A stretch of 64,000 nt of DNA, from contig NC_046651.1 in assembly GCF_900324485.2 (NCBI RefSeq), positions 15,264,605 through 15,328,604 on the forward strand. Reading direction: 5' to 3'. A program made the position numbers and the translations under genes. The notes below the pieces were generated by a model. It made no database searches, was not told where the DNA came from, and saw nothing but the letters and a program-made list of their open reading frames with translations. This DNA comes from Mastacembelus armatus. Taxonomy: Eukaryota > Chordata > Actinopteri > Synbranchiformes > Mastacembelidae. This document shows positions 12,201-23,313 of the stretch, piece by piece. Each line of letters begins with the position of its first letter. The first letter of the stretch is position 1.

Positions 12201-13821
12201 GCGGCTTGGAAGGAGGGATGCTGTATGTATTGACATATGTCTTTTGAAGTGCATGGGAAGCTATATAGATATTTCAAATTCAATTATGGATATTCAAGTG
12301 AATATTAAAATTTGCCATAGCTGTTTGTCAGGAGCATCGCTGCCATGTTCTTTTTTTAAGCACTAGATAGCCAATAATGATATAGAGACTGGACAGTGCC
12401 AGAGAAAATGTAAACAAAGCCATTTTTGATAGCAATTTAACCCTTGAATATATGAATATGAATATGTAACCTGTGAAACCTTCCCAACCAACCAATGCCT
12501 ATTATGCCTAGAAAACATAAGCCCAGTGCAATCATAACTTCATCCCTGATCAATGTCAGTTGCTAAAAATGCCCCCGCTTAGCACAGAGAGCACATACAC
12601 ATGTGCAAACACCTACCTTCATATTTATAGTCCATAAAACCAAAGGGATTATTAAAATGTGAAAGTCGGTTCCACTCGCTCATGTTGATATTGTCTTTGT
12701 GCAGAAACAAACGTATGTTGGGAAGGAAAGCTGCTGTGAAGCTCTCATTCTTAGAGTTTAGCAGAGACTGGGCACAGATCTGAGAATATGAGAGAATATG
12801 AGAAAATATTAGATTTTCATTAACACACACACATACACATACATACATAAATATATATATACTGTATATGTATATATGTATATATTGATATATATATATA
12901 TGTATATATCCATACATGGATGTGAGGATATATAATAATGGGTTTTTAATTTATAGAGCTGTTCTTCAGCATTTTTGTTGAGGGCCATTTTTAGAAGCTA
13001 TTAATGATCACGCAAAAAGGTGGCTACTTAATGAGTCAAAAATTTTGTTGAATAAAATGATTCCATGACTTCTTCTGTGTCCAACAGTTTATTTCATCTG
13101 TTTTATGATCAGAGTATCTTTTCATTTGATACTCTCAAATGTACAAACGTCAATAAAAACTGGAAAAATTGAGGTGTTGTAAACCTTTTGACAAGTGGTG
13201 TATACAGATATATACTTACATTCTGTCTAGGTGGAGCATCCTGGTTGTAAATGTCTTCAAAATCCCACTGAGGATATTTACTGAAGGCTGTTTTGTAGAG
13301 GACAGGAATGGGAGTCTCAGTCTGTCCATGTGTAGTGTTTGTTATTTCAGACGTTGCGTTTGGGTTTGTTTTGATGGAATTGGCTATTTTTTCTTGTGTT
13401 ATGTTAAACACAAGTGGCTGTCTTGAGTTCCCATTTTCATCTCTATGTGAAGCATTATAATGAAAAAACTGGTATGTGCTGTTGTGTTTGGTTAGTCCTG
13501 GAAATATAGTCAAACTAATGTGGAAACATGAAAGAAAGAAACAAATAATTAGATACATTATAAAAAAGAAAATGGCACTTTAAGTAAATCAATTAATTAT
13601 ATCTTAATAATATGCTGATAGGTATTTCTTTAAGCACAAATTAGTACTTTATTTTCAAAAAAAAATTTTTTTCTTTATCTGAAAGGTTTCTGTAGTCAGT
13701 ATACAAATACATCTTACCTGATGCTTTGTGATAAATAATCCCATGAAAAAATGAAAAGCACAACATTAACCGCAATAATCACAAACACCAAAAATAAAAT
13801 CCTGGATGTTCGGGCTGCCAT
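3235..13821 (-). CDS. st6galnac1: Alpha-N-acetylgalactosaminide alpha-2,6-sialyltransferase (ST6GalNAc1/2 type)
   Basis: Nine exons join in frame: 13821-13718, 13514-13220, 12779-12617, 10592-10430, 8777-8639, 8545-8442, 7413-7330, 3864-3765 and 3411-3235. They total 1329 nt, 442 residues. Residues 8-27 form a signal anchor, followed by an Asn/Thr-rich stem with several N-glycosylation sequons. The Golgi-lumenal catalytic domain begins near [15 protein letters not shown], typical of ST6GalNAc1 and 2. Sialyl motif L (about 213-260) includes [12 protein letters not shown], motif S (about 367-390) includes RPTNGAF and AIHTCD, motif III is YYFE (401-404), and motif VS is H417 to E422. The family transfers sialic acid from CMP-Neu5Ac to O-linked GalNAc. 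The exon 2 acceptor at 13515-13516 was chosen because the nearer CAG at 13498-13500 breaks the frame; the chosen site is also conserved in the left paralog. ST6GALNAC1 and 2 are neighbours of MXRA7 in human, which fits. Assignment to subtype 1 rather than 2 is tentative. Confidence 0.92.
3935..4200. repeat. Teleost interspersed repeat (ATTCAA-rich head, AAGGCACTTTACA body)
   Basis: It starts with a run of ATTCA-type units, then TTTATTTGTATAGTGCCAAA, CTCAAGGCACTTTACA and CCTCCAGCAGAACCAGGCTC. I recognise these phrases from a very common fish retroposon-like repeat, but I cannot name the family with confidence. It lies in intron 7 of the sialyltransferase gene. Confidence 0.65.
6535..7175. repeat. 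Imperfect tandem repeat, roughly 140-bp units
   Basis: At least two good units and one decayed unit share AGGCAAACAAACCATTCTGC, CATCAAAGGAAACACCCTTA, a homopolymer stretch and a TTTAATTATG end. The array is split by a retroposed element at 6873-7009. It lies in intron 7 of the sialyltransferase gene. Confidence 0.75.
6873..7009 (+). mobile_element. Fish retroposon fragment with (ATGG)n tail and target-site duplication
   Basis: The block runs from GGCCCTGTGATGGACTGG through CCTGTCCAGGGTGTACCCC and ends in repeated ATGG. This is a very common teleost retroposed sequence. The 11-bp ATTTTATCAGG occurs on both sides (6862-6872 and 7011-7021), the expected footprint of target-primed insertion. A related copy in the opposite orientation is at 46161-46324. 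Confidence 0.75.
10657..10965. mobile_element. MITE-like element forming a long imperfect hairpin
   Basis: The left arm contains GAAAACACCTGCAAAAGAGA (about 10668-10687) and the right arm contains its reverse complement (10926-10946). Inner segments pair as well: AAACACTTG with CAAGTGTTT and TTTTACAGTA with TACTGTAAAA. The whole block of about 310 bp is therefore an inverted repeat with no coding content, as in a non-autonomous DNA transposon. It sits about 65 bp upstream, in transcript sense, of sialyltransferase exon 4. Exact ends and target duplication were not resolved. Confidence 0.75.
12822..12912. repeat. CA/TA-rich microsatellite
   Basis: Runs of CACA, CATA and TATA lie about 45 bp upstream, in transcript sense, of sialyltransferase exon 3, between the branch region and the acceptor. 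Confidence 0.85.
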
Positions 13822-14628
13822 CACTGAGATGTGGAGTTTGCTCTTCAGGTAAATACAGACCAACATTTGTTTTCACACCTGGAGTTTAGCCACAGGTGGG
13901 ACCGCCCCTTCAGGTGTTTGACATCTTATCATCAAAAGTGAATGGGCAGGGCTACTGTGCAGAAAATACCCACTCTTCACATGTTCACAGTGGTTTATTA
14001 CACATTGAAAGGAAGTAACACATAATTAACAAGAGACAAGAGGCTCAATTTGTGGCAGCATATGCTGGAAGTGCCACTGCATTTCAAGAGCTGCCACAGC
14101 ATAACAAGAGGTGCCAGTGCAGATGCCACAGCATCCACTACTCGCTGCCACTGCCACGAATTGAGCCTGGCCCTGCTGTAATTAACTTGGCAGGATTCAT
14201 TCCTGTTACAGATTTAATTAAGATAAGATTGAATTAAAAAAGGGTTTATAATAAATCAACACACTTTTTATAAATGTTTAATTCAAATATGAAACTAACA
14301 ACATAACAGTCCTTTATCCCTTTCAGTCCGTATTTGCATATTTTGTTATCTAGAAAACTGCACCCTGCACTGCAAACGGTCCAACTGCCCTGGTGTAGTC
14401 TTTCCTGTGGACAGTAGTTTGGATGACAGTTGGTTCAGACAGGGGAAAATCAACAATAACACCAAAAAGCAAGAAAGCAAAACAAGTATGTCATATTACA
14501 ACACAAATGAGAGTAGTTACTGAATGGTCTGTATAGCTCTGTTGAATACTGTGACCAAGTTTATTGAAGCATTTGGTGAAGTCCTACAGGAGCGCTCTCA
14601 AGTCAATGAATGCAGTCAGAGAGAAGTC
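13822..14628. promoter_or_regulatory. Upstream region of st6galnac1 and 3' end of mxra7
   Basis: Bases 13822-14010 resemble 552-740 upstream of the paralog (shared phrases include CACTGAGA, AATGGGCAGG and CTACTGTGCAGAAA), so this is probably the duplicated promoter. A short imperfect repeat rich in GCCACAGCAT lies at 14050-14160. The right part is the mxra7 3' UTR; a possible minus-strand ATTAAA lies near 14276. Confidence 0.5.
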
Positions 14629-17600
14629 TCAGATGGAGTAGAGTTTGAGCTGCTCCTCTATGTCTCCCTCCGACACCTCCCCAAACGTCTCCTTGTTGTC
14701 TTTCAGCAGCTGAAAGATGGCGGCCAGCTGCTCCCGTTGCACCCTGGGAAAAGAAAAGAAAGGTGAAAGAAGGTGAAAGAAACTAAAGTCCTGAATACTG
14801 CTGCAATCACAAACTTTATTCACAATGTTCATGAGGTAAAAGTTTTACTGATGAACCAGAACTGGAACTATAAATATATAGACACAAACCCCAAGAAAAT
14901 AACACCTTCCAGCATCCATGAATGAAAAACTTCATATGTACATGTCATCCAGTTGGATACCTTTGTATACACGAATGAACCAAAGAAGAAAGAATATAAA
15001 CAGCAAATTGTGCAGTATCTGACTGGTAAAGAGGATGCTAATGTGATATGCTGGTGTCGGAGTGGAGGTGCAGGAGAGAAGGCTGGACCCAAATGCAGGA
15101 CAACAAAGATTTATTCTCCCTGGGATCTCCAGGGATCTCAGATACAAACACAAGGGAACCGGGTGAAATGGTAAATAACAAAGACACTCTTTAACTATAA
15201 CTAAATACAACTACAGCAACTAATGCTTTGGCAGGGAACGAAGGAAGGAGGGAGGTATAAATAGGGAAAACACAAAAGGTGATTGAACACAGGTGGAATC
15301 AATGAACAGAAATAAGTAGTGAAGCTGCCGGGGACCAGAGCAAGGGGAAAAAGGAAGTCTTTACAAAATAAAGGTCCCCCAGCAGGAAATCCCAAAGGGG
15401 AATCATGACAGCTAAGGCACACATCTGGCTAGCTAATCTTAGCATAAAGTCAAAAAACAAAAAGAAACATTGTGCTGGTCGGGCTCTATTTAACTAGTTT
15501 TCCCAAGTAATTATTGTCTTGGAACGTCTTATTTAGCAACCTGTATGCAGTTGTTGAGTAAAAAACTGAAATAAAACCAGAATCAAGATTTTGTTTGCTT
15601 TGGACAGAGACAGGATAGCTGTTTCCACTCTGTATGCTAACAGTTTGCTGTATAAAGCTCCATTTATAATAGACCCACAAGCCTGTAATACATCCAGCTT
15701 TATAGCAGCTTTGTAGTCGTCGTTACATACTTAAAAATTTTTCATTGTCATTTTCTTCACTTCTGCTAAGAGACACTCTGATGAACTCAGAGACCAGGCA
15801 GGTTAAAGTCGAACACTCATGTCCATGGAGGAGAAAGACAAAAACAAGCTTTGACAAATCCATCAAAAATTAGTAAAGATGAGTTGCATGAGTTAAACTT
15901 CTAGGCAAGTATCAACTCAGGTTTCAGTCCTCCAGAAACATTTCAACATATTTTTTTTTATCCATGCACAAACCTTCAACTTTGTCTTCAGTCTCTCTAA
16001 CACATGCTCCTCAGTAGTTTTTAAACCTCTGTCTTTTCACTGCAGGTCTCACTTCTATTACACTGACTCCTCCTTGTGGCAGAACAGAGGAAAGTCCTCA
16101 GAGGATTAACTAACGTTTCTCTATCAGAGGCAACGACTGTAGACACAATCAACACCTGAGAATCACACGTCTAATTTGGAGTGCAGGGGCAGCAGGAGAT
16201 GGGCATGTGGGATCAGGTAAGCAGCACTGCACAGTTACAATAGTCGCTTCATGGCCACTTGAATATAAAGAGGTGATGAGACCAGTGCTGAAGCCAAAAT
16301 GGTGAATTCAAATCGGCCTGAAACATGGCACAGGAGTAGTTTTTACATAATGGCCAGAAAGGGACTCCCCTGGGACAAACAAGTGAGAATAACTCATACG
16401 TTACCATATATATTCTTCTTTTTTATGGTCACAGACAGTTAAAAGTCTGTGTTGAAGTGTATCCTGCAATGATGAGAACAGGGTATGCAGAAACATTATA
16501 GGAAAAACAATAAACTTGGCTTTAATTCCTCCTCTGGTTCCCGTGTTTTTTAGAGTTTGGCTAGAGTAACAAAAACATTTGTCCCAGCACAGACCAAACT
16601 CTTGGTGTTTCTTTAAGTCTCATGACATTCATCCTTCAGCTAACACCTGGCACAGACTCAATCTCGCCTTACTCAGTCTAGCCTGGTACAGGAGCTAAAC
16701 ATGGAAGGCTCTGAGTGATATGCCAACAACACACAAACACACGTGAAGACAGAGTAAGGAGGGTTGCAGGGAGAAAAAAAGAAAAGTCAACATTGGACAG
16801 CAGGGAAAACAAACATATATCTGATATATACACATATATCAATCGCTAAGCAGCTCCTTCAGTGGAAGACTGAAGATTAGGAAGGAGCGGTACCGCAGGT
16901 CTTTCATTCCCACCACTGTAGATTACACAACCAATCAGTCTAACAAACTCAACTGTGCACATAGAGGTGTTCATATAAGTTTATTTTATTTTAGATATAT
17001 TATATATAGCATTTTAATTGTAAATATTTTGTAAATTTGTAAAAAGTTAAATCTCGGCACACATTTTGCACTTTTTATTTCTCTTTCTTTGCACCTTACT
17101 GTTGACCTGTAGCTGTGGTAACCATTGAATTTCCCCATTGTGGGATCAATAAAGAATTATCTTAAATAAGGGAACTTCATGTAAAAATGGTTAGAACTAA
17201 TGACAGCAAATGATTTTCAGTAAAGAATCTTATGCCATTGCCATGCATGACATGGGTTACAAGTTTTTAAAGCAAGGTGCCTTTTTAAGTTGTAGTTAAT
17301 AATGTAGTGTTATCTACAGATCAGTTATAAGTCATTAATAAAAACAACTGCTGGGTTTTCCCGGTTGTTGAAAATGTTTTTCCAGCTTGCATTCAAGCAC
17401 TTAAATAAATTAGGACGATCTCTCCAGTGGTTGAAGAGTCCAATAAAAAGTGTTTCTGGTTAATTAAAGTGCTAAAGACAAAGCAGTCTGAAAATCCACA
17501 CTGTTCTTATTTATGACATAATATCTATATTTATAATAATTTGTACTTGATGTAGTAACCGTAGATAATGCAATAAACGACAGATTATTAACCCTTTATG

Positions 17601-19412
17601 AAAGCGTGTTATTAAAAATCTGGATCTACATTTGGATTTTTCACTGACCTTTGCTCCTCCTCCAACTCGTCTTTGGACATCATCATTTGCAAGTGGTGGG
17701 ACCGTGACTTTCCAGGGACATACCTCAAGGAATTGTCTGCATTGGATTCAGCCTGATCTGATAAAAGAGAATTAGAAATCATCACCAAACCTTTATTTTG
17801 AAAAACTATAGTGTACACATTTAACTATTTCATAAGTGCTCACCATTGATCCCCGGGCTCTCTGTGGCTCCTTCAGTCTGGGGGTAAGAGAAAGCACACT
17901 TTAGGAGTTCCTTATCAGAGAGCCCAATGAATGACCTACGGCCCCTCCCTGATGAGGCCTCAGATGATGAGTCTACCTCTAAGCTCATATGCCTAGATCC
18001 AGGCCTGGGGACAGACAGGCTGGATGCGGAGGAGGAGTGCTCAACTGGTGTTGCCAGTTCTTCAGTGAGAGGGTTGGGATGTGCCTCCTCCTGTTAGGGA
18101 ATTAAGGGGTCAGATGAGGGGCATCACACCACATGCCTTGCCCCCCAAAACTTGTTCACATTGTTTATGTTTTTATTTTTTTTTTTTTGCATATGTCCTT
18201 GTAGGCAGGCAAATAATTTTTAGTCCTTGTTTTACCTGTGTTTCACACCTCAGCCTTATGCTGATCTTGACTACACTTCACAAAGGTGTCACTTAAAGAA
18301 AAGTCAAGGTTATCCTTTCATTCTCCCTTGGGTGCTGATTTGACATCGCTGTCCCTGTCAGATATCCTCAACAGACATTTAAAAGGCTGAAAACTGGTCA
18401 GGAGGGCCTTTAAAGGACCGTATATTAGTCAGGTGTCAATGTCCCTGTTTCAAAATAAAGCTGTGTTGCTTGTATCTATTTTGCTTTGCATCTAAAAGAC
18501 CTCCCACTGATGCCCTTTCTGTCCCCAGTTGTTGTTGTTGTGACATCATTGTTCTTTACTTGAGTATTGGCATTTTATACCCTATAGAAATCTACAAAAT
18601 AACAGCAAATAGTGGGAAATGTCATTAAAAGTTTCCCAAAGACTTTTACTGTTTAGTCTTCTAGAAAAGCAACTAGAAAAATATTCACATTTTGAGAATT
18701 TCTTTAGCTATTGTTGAAATGATTGCAGGATGATTTTCTGTCCATCAACTTGAATCAGCTACATGTTCCAGCTCTAGATACGACAAACATCGGCTTATGA
18801 AATATGAGGCAATTCAATTAGTCCATAAAGCAATAAAACTAGGTTCCTGTGGATCAGCTACAAAACGCCACTTGCATGCACTATAAAGGACTTGTTCTTG
18901 TTTTTGTCAAATTTCTTCCAATGTTGAGTAATTTGACATTATAACATTGCTTATACTTAAGTAAGGATTTGCTTCTCTCACTCCTGACTAGACATGTGAA
19001 CAGTATCTAAGTGGGTGGGACAGGCAGTAAAACAGATCAGGAGAGAATTACATAATGAGACACCTTTTCGCAGCTTTAAGCAAACAAACCAGCAGGACGG
19101 TGGGTGTGTGAGCTGTGTGACAGGTCACAGACTTACTGAAAGCACAGATTTCACTACATCCCAGTGGTCGTGGGAGCTCCCGCTGACCTCGCACCAGTCG
19201 TCCACGGCTTTCTTCTTCTTGTCGGGTACATGGCCATTCAGCCTCGGCCCTTGCTGATCCAATCTCCCGTCTGCACCGTCCCCTGTGTGTCCGAAATAAC
19301 TCCGTGCGTTTACGAAGTTGGCTGAAGACGAAGAGCCGTTGAATAGCGATGTGGCGACCACAATAGCGAGAAGCGTGAAAATAGCAGCTGATAATACAAA
19401 AGTTAGATCCAT
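14629..19412 (-). CDS. mxra7: Matrix-remodeling-associated protein 7
   Basis: Four exons join in frame: 19412-19137, 18090-17844, 17757-17649 and 14743-14629. They total 747 nt, 248 residues. The N terminus, MDLTFVLSAAIFTLLAIVVA, is a membrane segment. A variable, Ser-rich middle encoded by exon 2 follows. The C terminus is the conserved MXRA7 tail: YVPGKSR, SKDELEEEQR, then EQLAAIFQLLKDNKETFGEV and a short end in LYSI. That tail is what identifies the gene, together with its position between st6galnac and srsf2 as in mammals. The molecular function of MXRA7 is poorly known. An in-frame ATG at 19469 would add 19 residues before the hydrophobic segment. I prefer 19412 because it places the anchor at the N terminus. 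Introns 1-3 contain no other recognised gene. Confidence 0.9.
15035..15415. repeat. Probable interspersed repeat in mxra7 intron 3
   Basis: The stretch with GGCTGGACCCAAATGCAGGA at one end and CCCAAAGGGGAATCATGACA at the other resembles a fish transposon-derived repeat seen in many loci. No terminal repeats were confirmed and the family is not assigned. Confidence 0.4.
16970..17165 (+). mobile_element. LINE-type 3' tail fragment
   Basis: A T-rich run with TTGCACTTTTTATTTC leads to GAATTTCCCCATTGTGGGAT and AATAAAGAATTATCTTA. This ending is widespread in fish non-LTR retroposons. Only the tail is present; no reverse-transcriptase coding sequence is seen nearby. Confidence 0.65.
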
Positions 19413-20149
19413 GGCTGTGGAGCTGGGTGCCCGCTTTTTAGGCCTGTAGTGCGGCGCTTTTGTCTTCACTGTACCGCTTCCTGTTCACCCGAGTCAACTG
19501 CATTCACCCTCTCACCATCCCTATAGTAATCCTCCCAGTGCATCAGCGTTAACGAGTAGCCTCTTCGGGATATGCTACAATCTTCTCTCCGAGCAGGACG
19601 TCACGTCGTCCGGTCCCACCCCCTCCGTTACCTGCCCGCTCCCCGGCAGACTGCTGGGCAGGAAAGGTCAGGTGGGTTGTCACGGCACGTTGCAACGTGC
19701 CCGAATCCCGGCTCTCCAGTTTTACCATTAATCCCATCAGCGGGGAGCGTACTGCACAAACCGGGAGACCGAAATAGCACAGCCGAGGGTTTACACTCGG
19801 TCAGGGGAGAAAGGTGTTCTCACCTGAGGAGTTACCTTCAGCCGAGAGAGCACAACTGGGAGCCCTCTGGTTTAAACGAATCTCAGTATTAATAACAGCT
19901 ATAATAACTATTTATAGATTCATAACCAATTTAATCAGATATTTCTCTCATTCCAAATGAATAATCCTAACTCGTTATTTCATCTATAAATTACTGAATT
20001 GAGTTAGTGGGGACTTTAGTGTTTTATTTTACATTCATTACTTATTAGTTAGGGAAGTTGAACAGAACACACAGTGCAGACAAAATTCATGTTACTGTGC
20101 TAGAAGCAAGAATAAGCGCAAAAAAAAAAAAAAAGCATACAGAATAAAA
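19413..20149. promoter_or_regulatory. mxra7 promoter side and intergenic spacer
   Basis: The first 450 bases are GC-rich with many CpG dinucleotides, fitting the promoter and 5' UTR of mxra7 (minus strand). The rest is AT-rich and holds nothing I recognise. Confidence 0.55.
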
Positions 20150-22130
20150 ACTCATTTACAACAAAGATGTTTATTAGCATTCACCTGAAGCAATTACAAG
20201 ACATTTGAGAAATTCACAGAGGAATGCAATACACAAAAATTATTAAGCAGTCAGAACTGCCCTTTAAACCCTTCACACTGGGAGTCGCACTGGACCCAAT
20301 TTCAAAAAGCGAGCAAAACCAATTTTTTAATAGTGAATAACCACAGATGGAGAAAAAGGATAGGAGGGAGAATAGAGGAAGGACAGGATCTGTATAGCAC
20401 ATGGAGGGAAAGACAGGCCACAAGACAGGAGAGGATGGATGATCTGCCACACCTGTGAGCTTACAAACCGGCAAACAGCAGCGGAGGGTCGAGCCCCGGA
20501 ACAGCGCCGGGCACTCAGCACCGCAACACGCCACACCATGTCACCACCGCACTGCACCGCATCTTAACAGCTAACCAGCATTACTCAACTGCTACACAAC
20601 TGCGCCTAGTGCACAAAAGATACACAAGAAAGAGGGTTAGAGTCATAGGAAGGCAACTTTAACCAGACAGAAAAAAATATTTTGACAGAAAAAAAAATTC
20701 TGTGCTGCTGGGTTAGCAAGCCACACAATTAAGTGGCACTGCAATATTTAAATATTTTGCTCTGTCCCAATAAGAGTGGTATAGCTGTAAAAGTTTTGAA
20801 TGACCAACATGACCCTTTTCTACCAAGTAAAACTCTTCTTTATCCATCTGTAATATTAAACAAAGGATTTCAGTTAAAAAAAAAAAAAAACTCTTAATTC
20901 AAAAAGGGATTTATTAGCAAGTATAAATTCAATGAAAATGCATATAATCCAATTTAAATGAAAGGGAAAAAAAAAAACAAAAAAAACTTACAAATCTTTC
21001 AATTTGCTCATCCTTGCAAACAATGACGACATCAAATTTACAGAATTTATGTAAATTAAATCAAATGAAGCATTTAAAACATTTTAGACCAAACTCCAAT
21101 AACCTTTCAGTCTGCATTCAGTGGTAATAGTGTCCACTTGCTCAGTTTGAGACTCTTCCTGATGTCTTCAGCAAAGGCTCAATCATCTGAGATCTGGAAG
21201 GAAAGACAAAACAGAGTTAACAAGAGTACATATATATATATAAAAAAGAAAAACAAGACTATCAACTCCTGCAGCTGACCTTAATTATGCAGTAGTAGTC
21301 TGATCATCTCTCCCCTGATGTTTATCAGCCTGGCTTTTTTTTTTTTTTTGGGGGCATCCATCTTCTTGCAGTAAACCTAACATTTGTATTAATTTTCATA
21401 TTTGTTTACACACCTTTCTCTAACAAGTCTCTTGCACTCGAGCATATTTGAAAAACAAACCTCGGGGGTCCGCTCCCTTTGTGAGGTGGCGGAAACCGCA
21501 GGCATGGTTGGGAACAGTGCTCAGTGCATCTGACTGTGATCCCTGTGAACGTACCTCACCACACCACCTCATACACCAACTGACAGCCCGAACCACCGCC
21601 ATGACGACCTGCTCCATAGCAACCACCGTTGCCTTGGTGACCTGCTCCTTAGCAACTGCCATCGCTCTCAGCAACAGGCAGGTCACATGGGCGGGTCACA
21701 CACTAACTGCTCTCACACTGCCACACCCCCATCTCCTCCTCCTCTCTTTGCAAACAGGACTCCGCAGCTTGGAGGAAAGAATTCCACATTTAGGTGAAGG
21801 TTTTGAGTGAAGCACCCCACGTCCCAACCACCCCTCCCTCCCATACAAACTCATCACCCCAATTTGAAATATATGCTGTGGGAGATCACCAGGAGACAAA
21901 TCTCCTGTTGCCTGCGTGTGCTTTACCTTTACTGAACATACAAGCAAAGTAAAGCATACACAGCACTAGGACTGTATGTATCAATCCTAATAACTTCTAA
22001 ACATTCAGGATTTTGTTGCTTGTGTGCAGCATCAAAACTTTTGAATACCCCAGTGATGATTACAAACTGAGTATAAAATTTTGAATCCACCCTTTCCCCT
22101 GAATACCGTCATATTGCGTCCAAGTTTGAG
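20150..22130 (-). other. srsf2: Probable srsf2 3' UTR with a structured, conserved-looking block
   Basis: A minus-strand AATAAA (TTTATT at 20170-20175) could end the srsf2 transcript about 2 kb past the stop codon. Bases 21430-21950 are far more GC-rich than the surrounding AT-rich sequence and contain a doubled segment (minus strand GTTGCTAAGGAGCAGG and GTTGCTATGGAGCAGG). SRSF2 is known to control its own level by alternative splicing in its 3' UTR. This block is a reasonable candidate for such an exon, but no splice pair was proven. Confidence 0.5.
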
Positions 22131-23313
22131 TTAAGACTCTGCTCCGTTGTCTTCTGGAGATTTGGGCCTACTCTTGGATTTGGACCTGGACCTGGACTTG
22201 GACTTGGACTTAGACCCTCTGTTGGAAGGCGGGGTGCGACTCCTTGACTTGGACCTGGAGCGGGACCGAGACCTTGAGGGTGACTTCGACTTGCTCCGTC
22301 TGGGGGTTCTGGACTTGGATTTAGACTTCGACCTGGACCTTGATCTGGATCTGGAGTAGGAACGGGACCTGGAGCGGCTGTAATGGTGGCGGCTCCTAGA
22401 TCGGGAACGGCTTCTGCTCCTGGAGCGGCTTCGGCTACGCCTGCGACGACGGGGACTAGCTGAACGGCTGCAAGAGAGAAACACTTCAGTTAAACTTAAA
22501 TAAAATAGGAAACTGACAAATTATGTTAATTTACAGGAACATAATGAAAATAAGTTGATCAGCAGAAACTGAAACTATTCTGATAACCCCATTAATAGTT
22601 ATGTAACTGTTGGGGGAAGGGTGGGTCACATTTTGGAAACATGCAAATGGGCTTTTTTTCATTTGCTAAACTCCTACAAACAAAACTCTACTATAGGCCT
22701 ACTATGTGTTATGCCAACACAGTAACATATTTAAAATTATATATTGTAATAATTATATAACTAGCATAAATTGTTTACATTAACCTTATTATATATTATA
22801 ATGGAGTAAGTACTGAATTGTAGTTAACGTTATACAGGAAATGGGAATTAAGTGTCGTCAAACCAATGTAGCATTAACTTACTCCATGTGCTTCTGTTGT
22901 CTTTCTCAAGACTAATGTATACGGCTTCTTGGATAAACCTAAATAAAGAAGCATTACCTCCTGCTTCTGCGTCCGTACCCTCCATATCTCCGTGGCGGAG
23001 CACCTCTTCGGCTATACATGGAGTCCGGTGGTCGGCCGTAGCGGGCCATCTGCACCCGAAGCTCCCGCCCGTCAAGAAGCGCGCCGTCCATAGCGTCCAT
23101 GGCGTCTTCGGCGTCCCGCTTGTCGAGAAACCTCACGAAAGCGAACCCTCGGCTCTCTTTGGTGTACCTATCCCGGGGGATGTACACGTCTCCTACACGG
23201 CCGTACTTCTCAAAAACTCGGCGTAGAGTCTCCGGGGAAGTTCGGTAAGTCAGGTTATCCACTTTGAGGGAGGTCATCCCCTCAACGTCTGGCGGCGGCC
23301 TTCCGTAACTCAT
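22131..23313 (-). CDS. srsf2: Serine/arginine-rich splicing factor 2 (SC35)
   Basis: Two coding exons (23313-22958 and 22467-22131) give 693 nt, 230 residues, close to the 221 of human SRSF2. An N-terminal RRM spans about 14-92, with RNP2-like LKVDNL (16-21) and RNP1 RGFAFVRF (55-62). The hinge [10 protein letters not shown] contains Pro95, the residue mutated in human myeloid disease. The C-terminal half is an RS domain of alternating Arg-Ser and Lys-Ser, phosphorylated in the family and needed for exon definition in nuclear speckles. The intron splits the first RS-type Arg/Ser codons, as in the family. The start was chosen at [16 protein letters not shown], an N terminus unique to SRSF2; an upstream in-frame ATG at 23340 lies in the 5' UTR. 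The gene is head-to-head with rnf157. Confidence 0.97.

Noticed and set aside
13109-13219. Continuation of sialyltransferase exon 2 past QN into the minus-strand frame
   Set aside because: A consensus donor (AAT followed by GTAAGT) ends the exon at 13220, and the next exon resumes with ICAQSLLN, the expected family sequence.
13498-13500. CAG before GACTAACC as the acceptor of sialyltransferase exon 2
   Set aside because: Joining exon 1 (phase 2) there gives an early stop. The acceptor at 13515-13516 has a better pyrimidine tract, keeps the frame and is conserved in the left paralog.
19572-19892. Plus-strand open frame upstream of mxra7
   Set aside because: GC-rich promoter DNA, with no recognisable domain or splice partner.
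22147-22359. Plus-strand open frame rich in Asp-Leu
   Set aside because: It is the antisense of the srsf2 RS domain and has no independent support.
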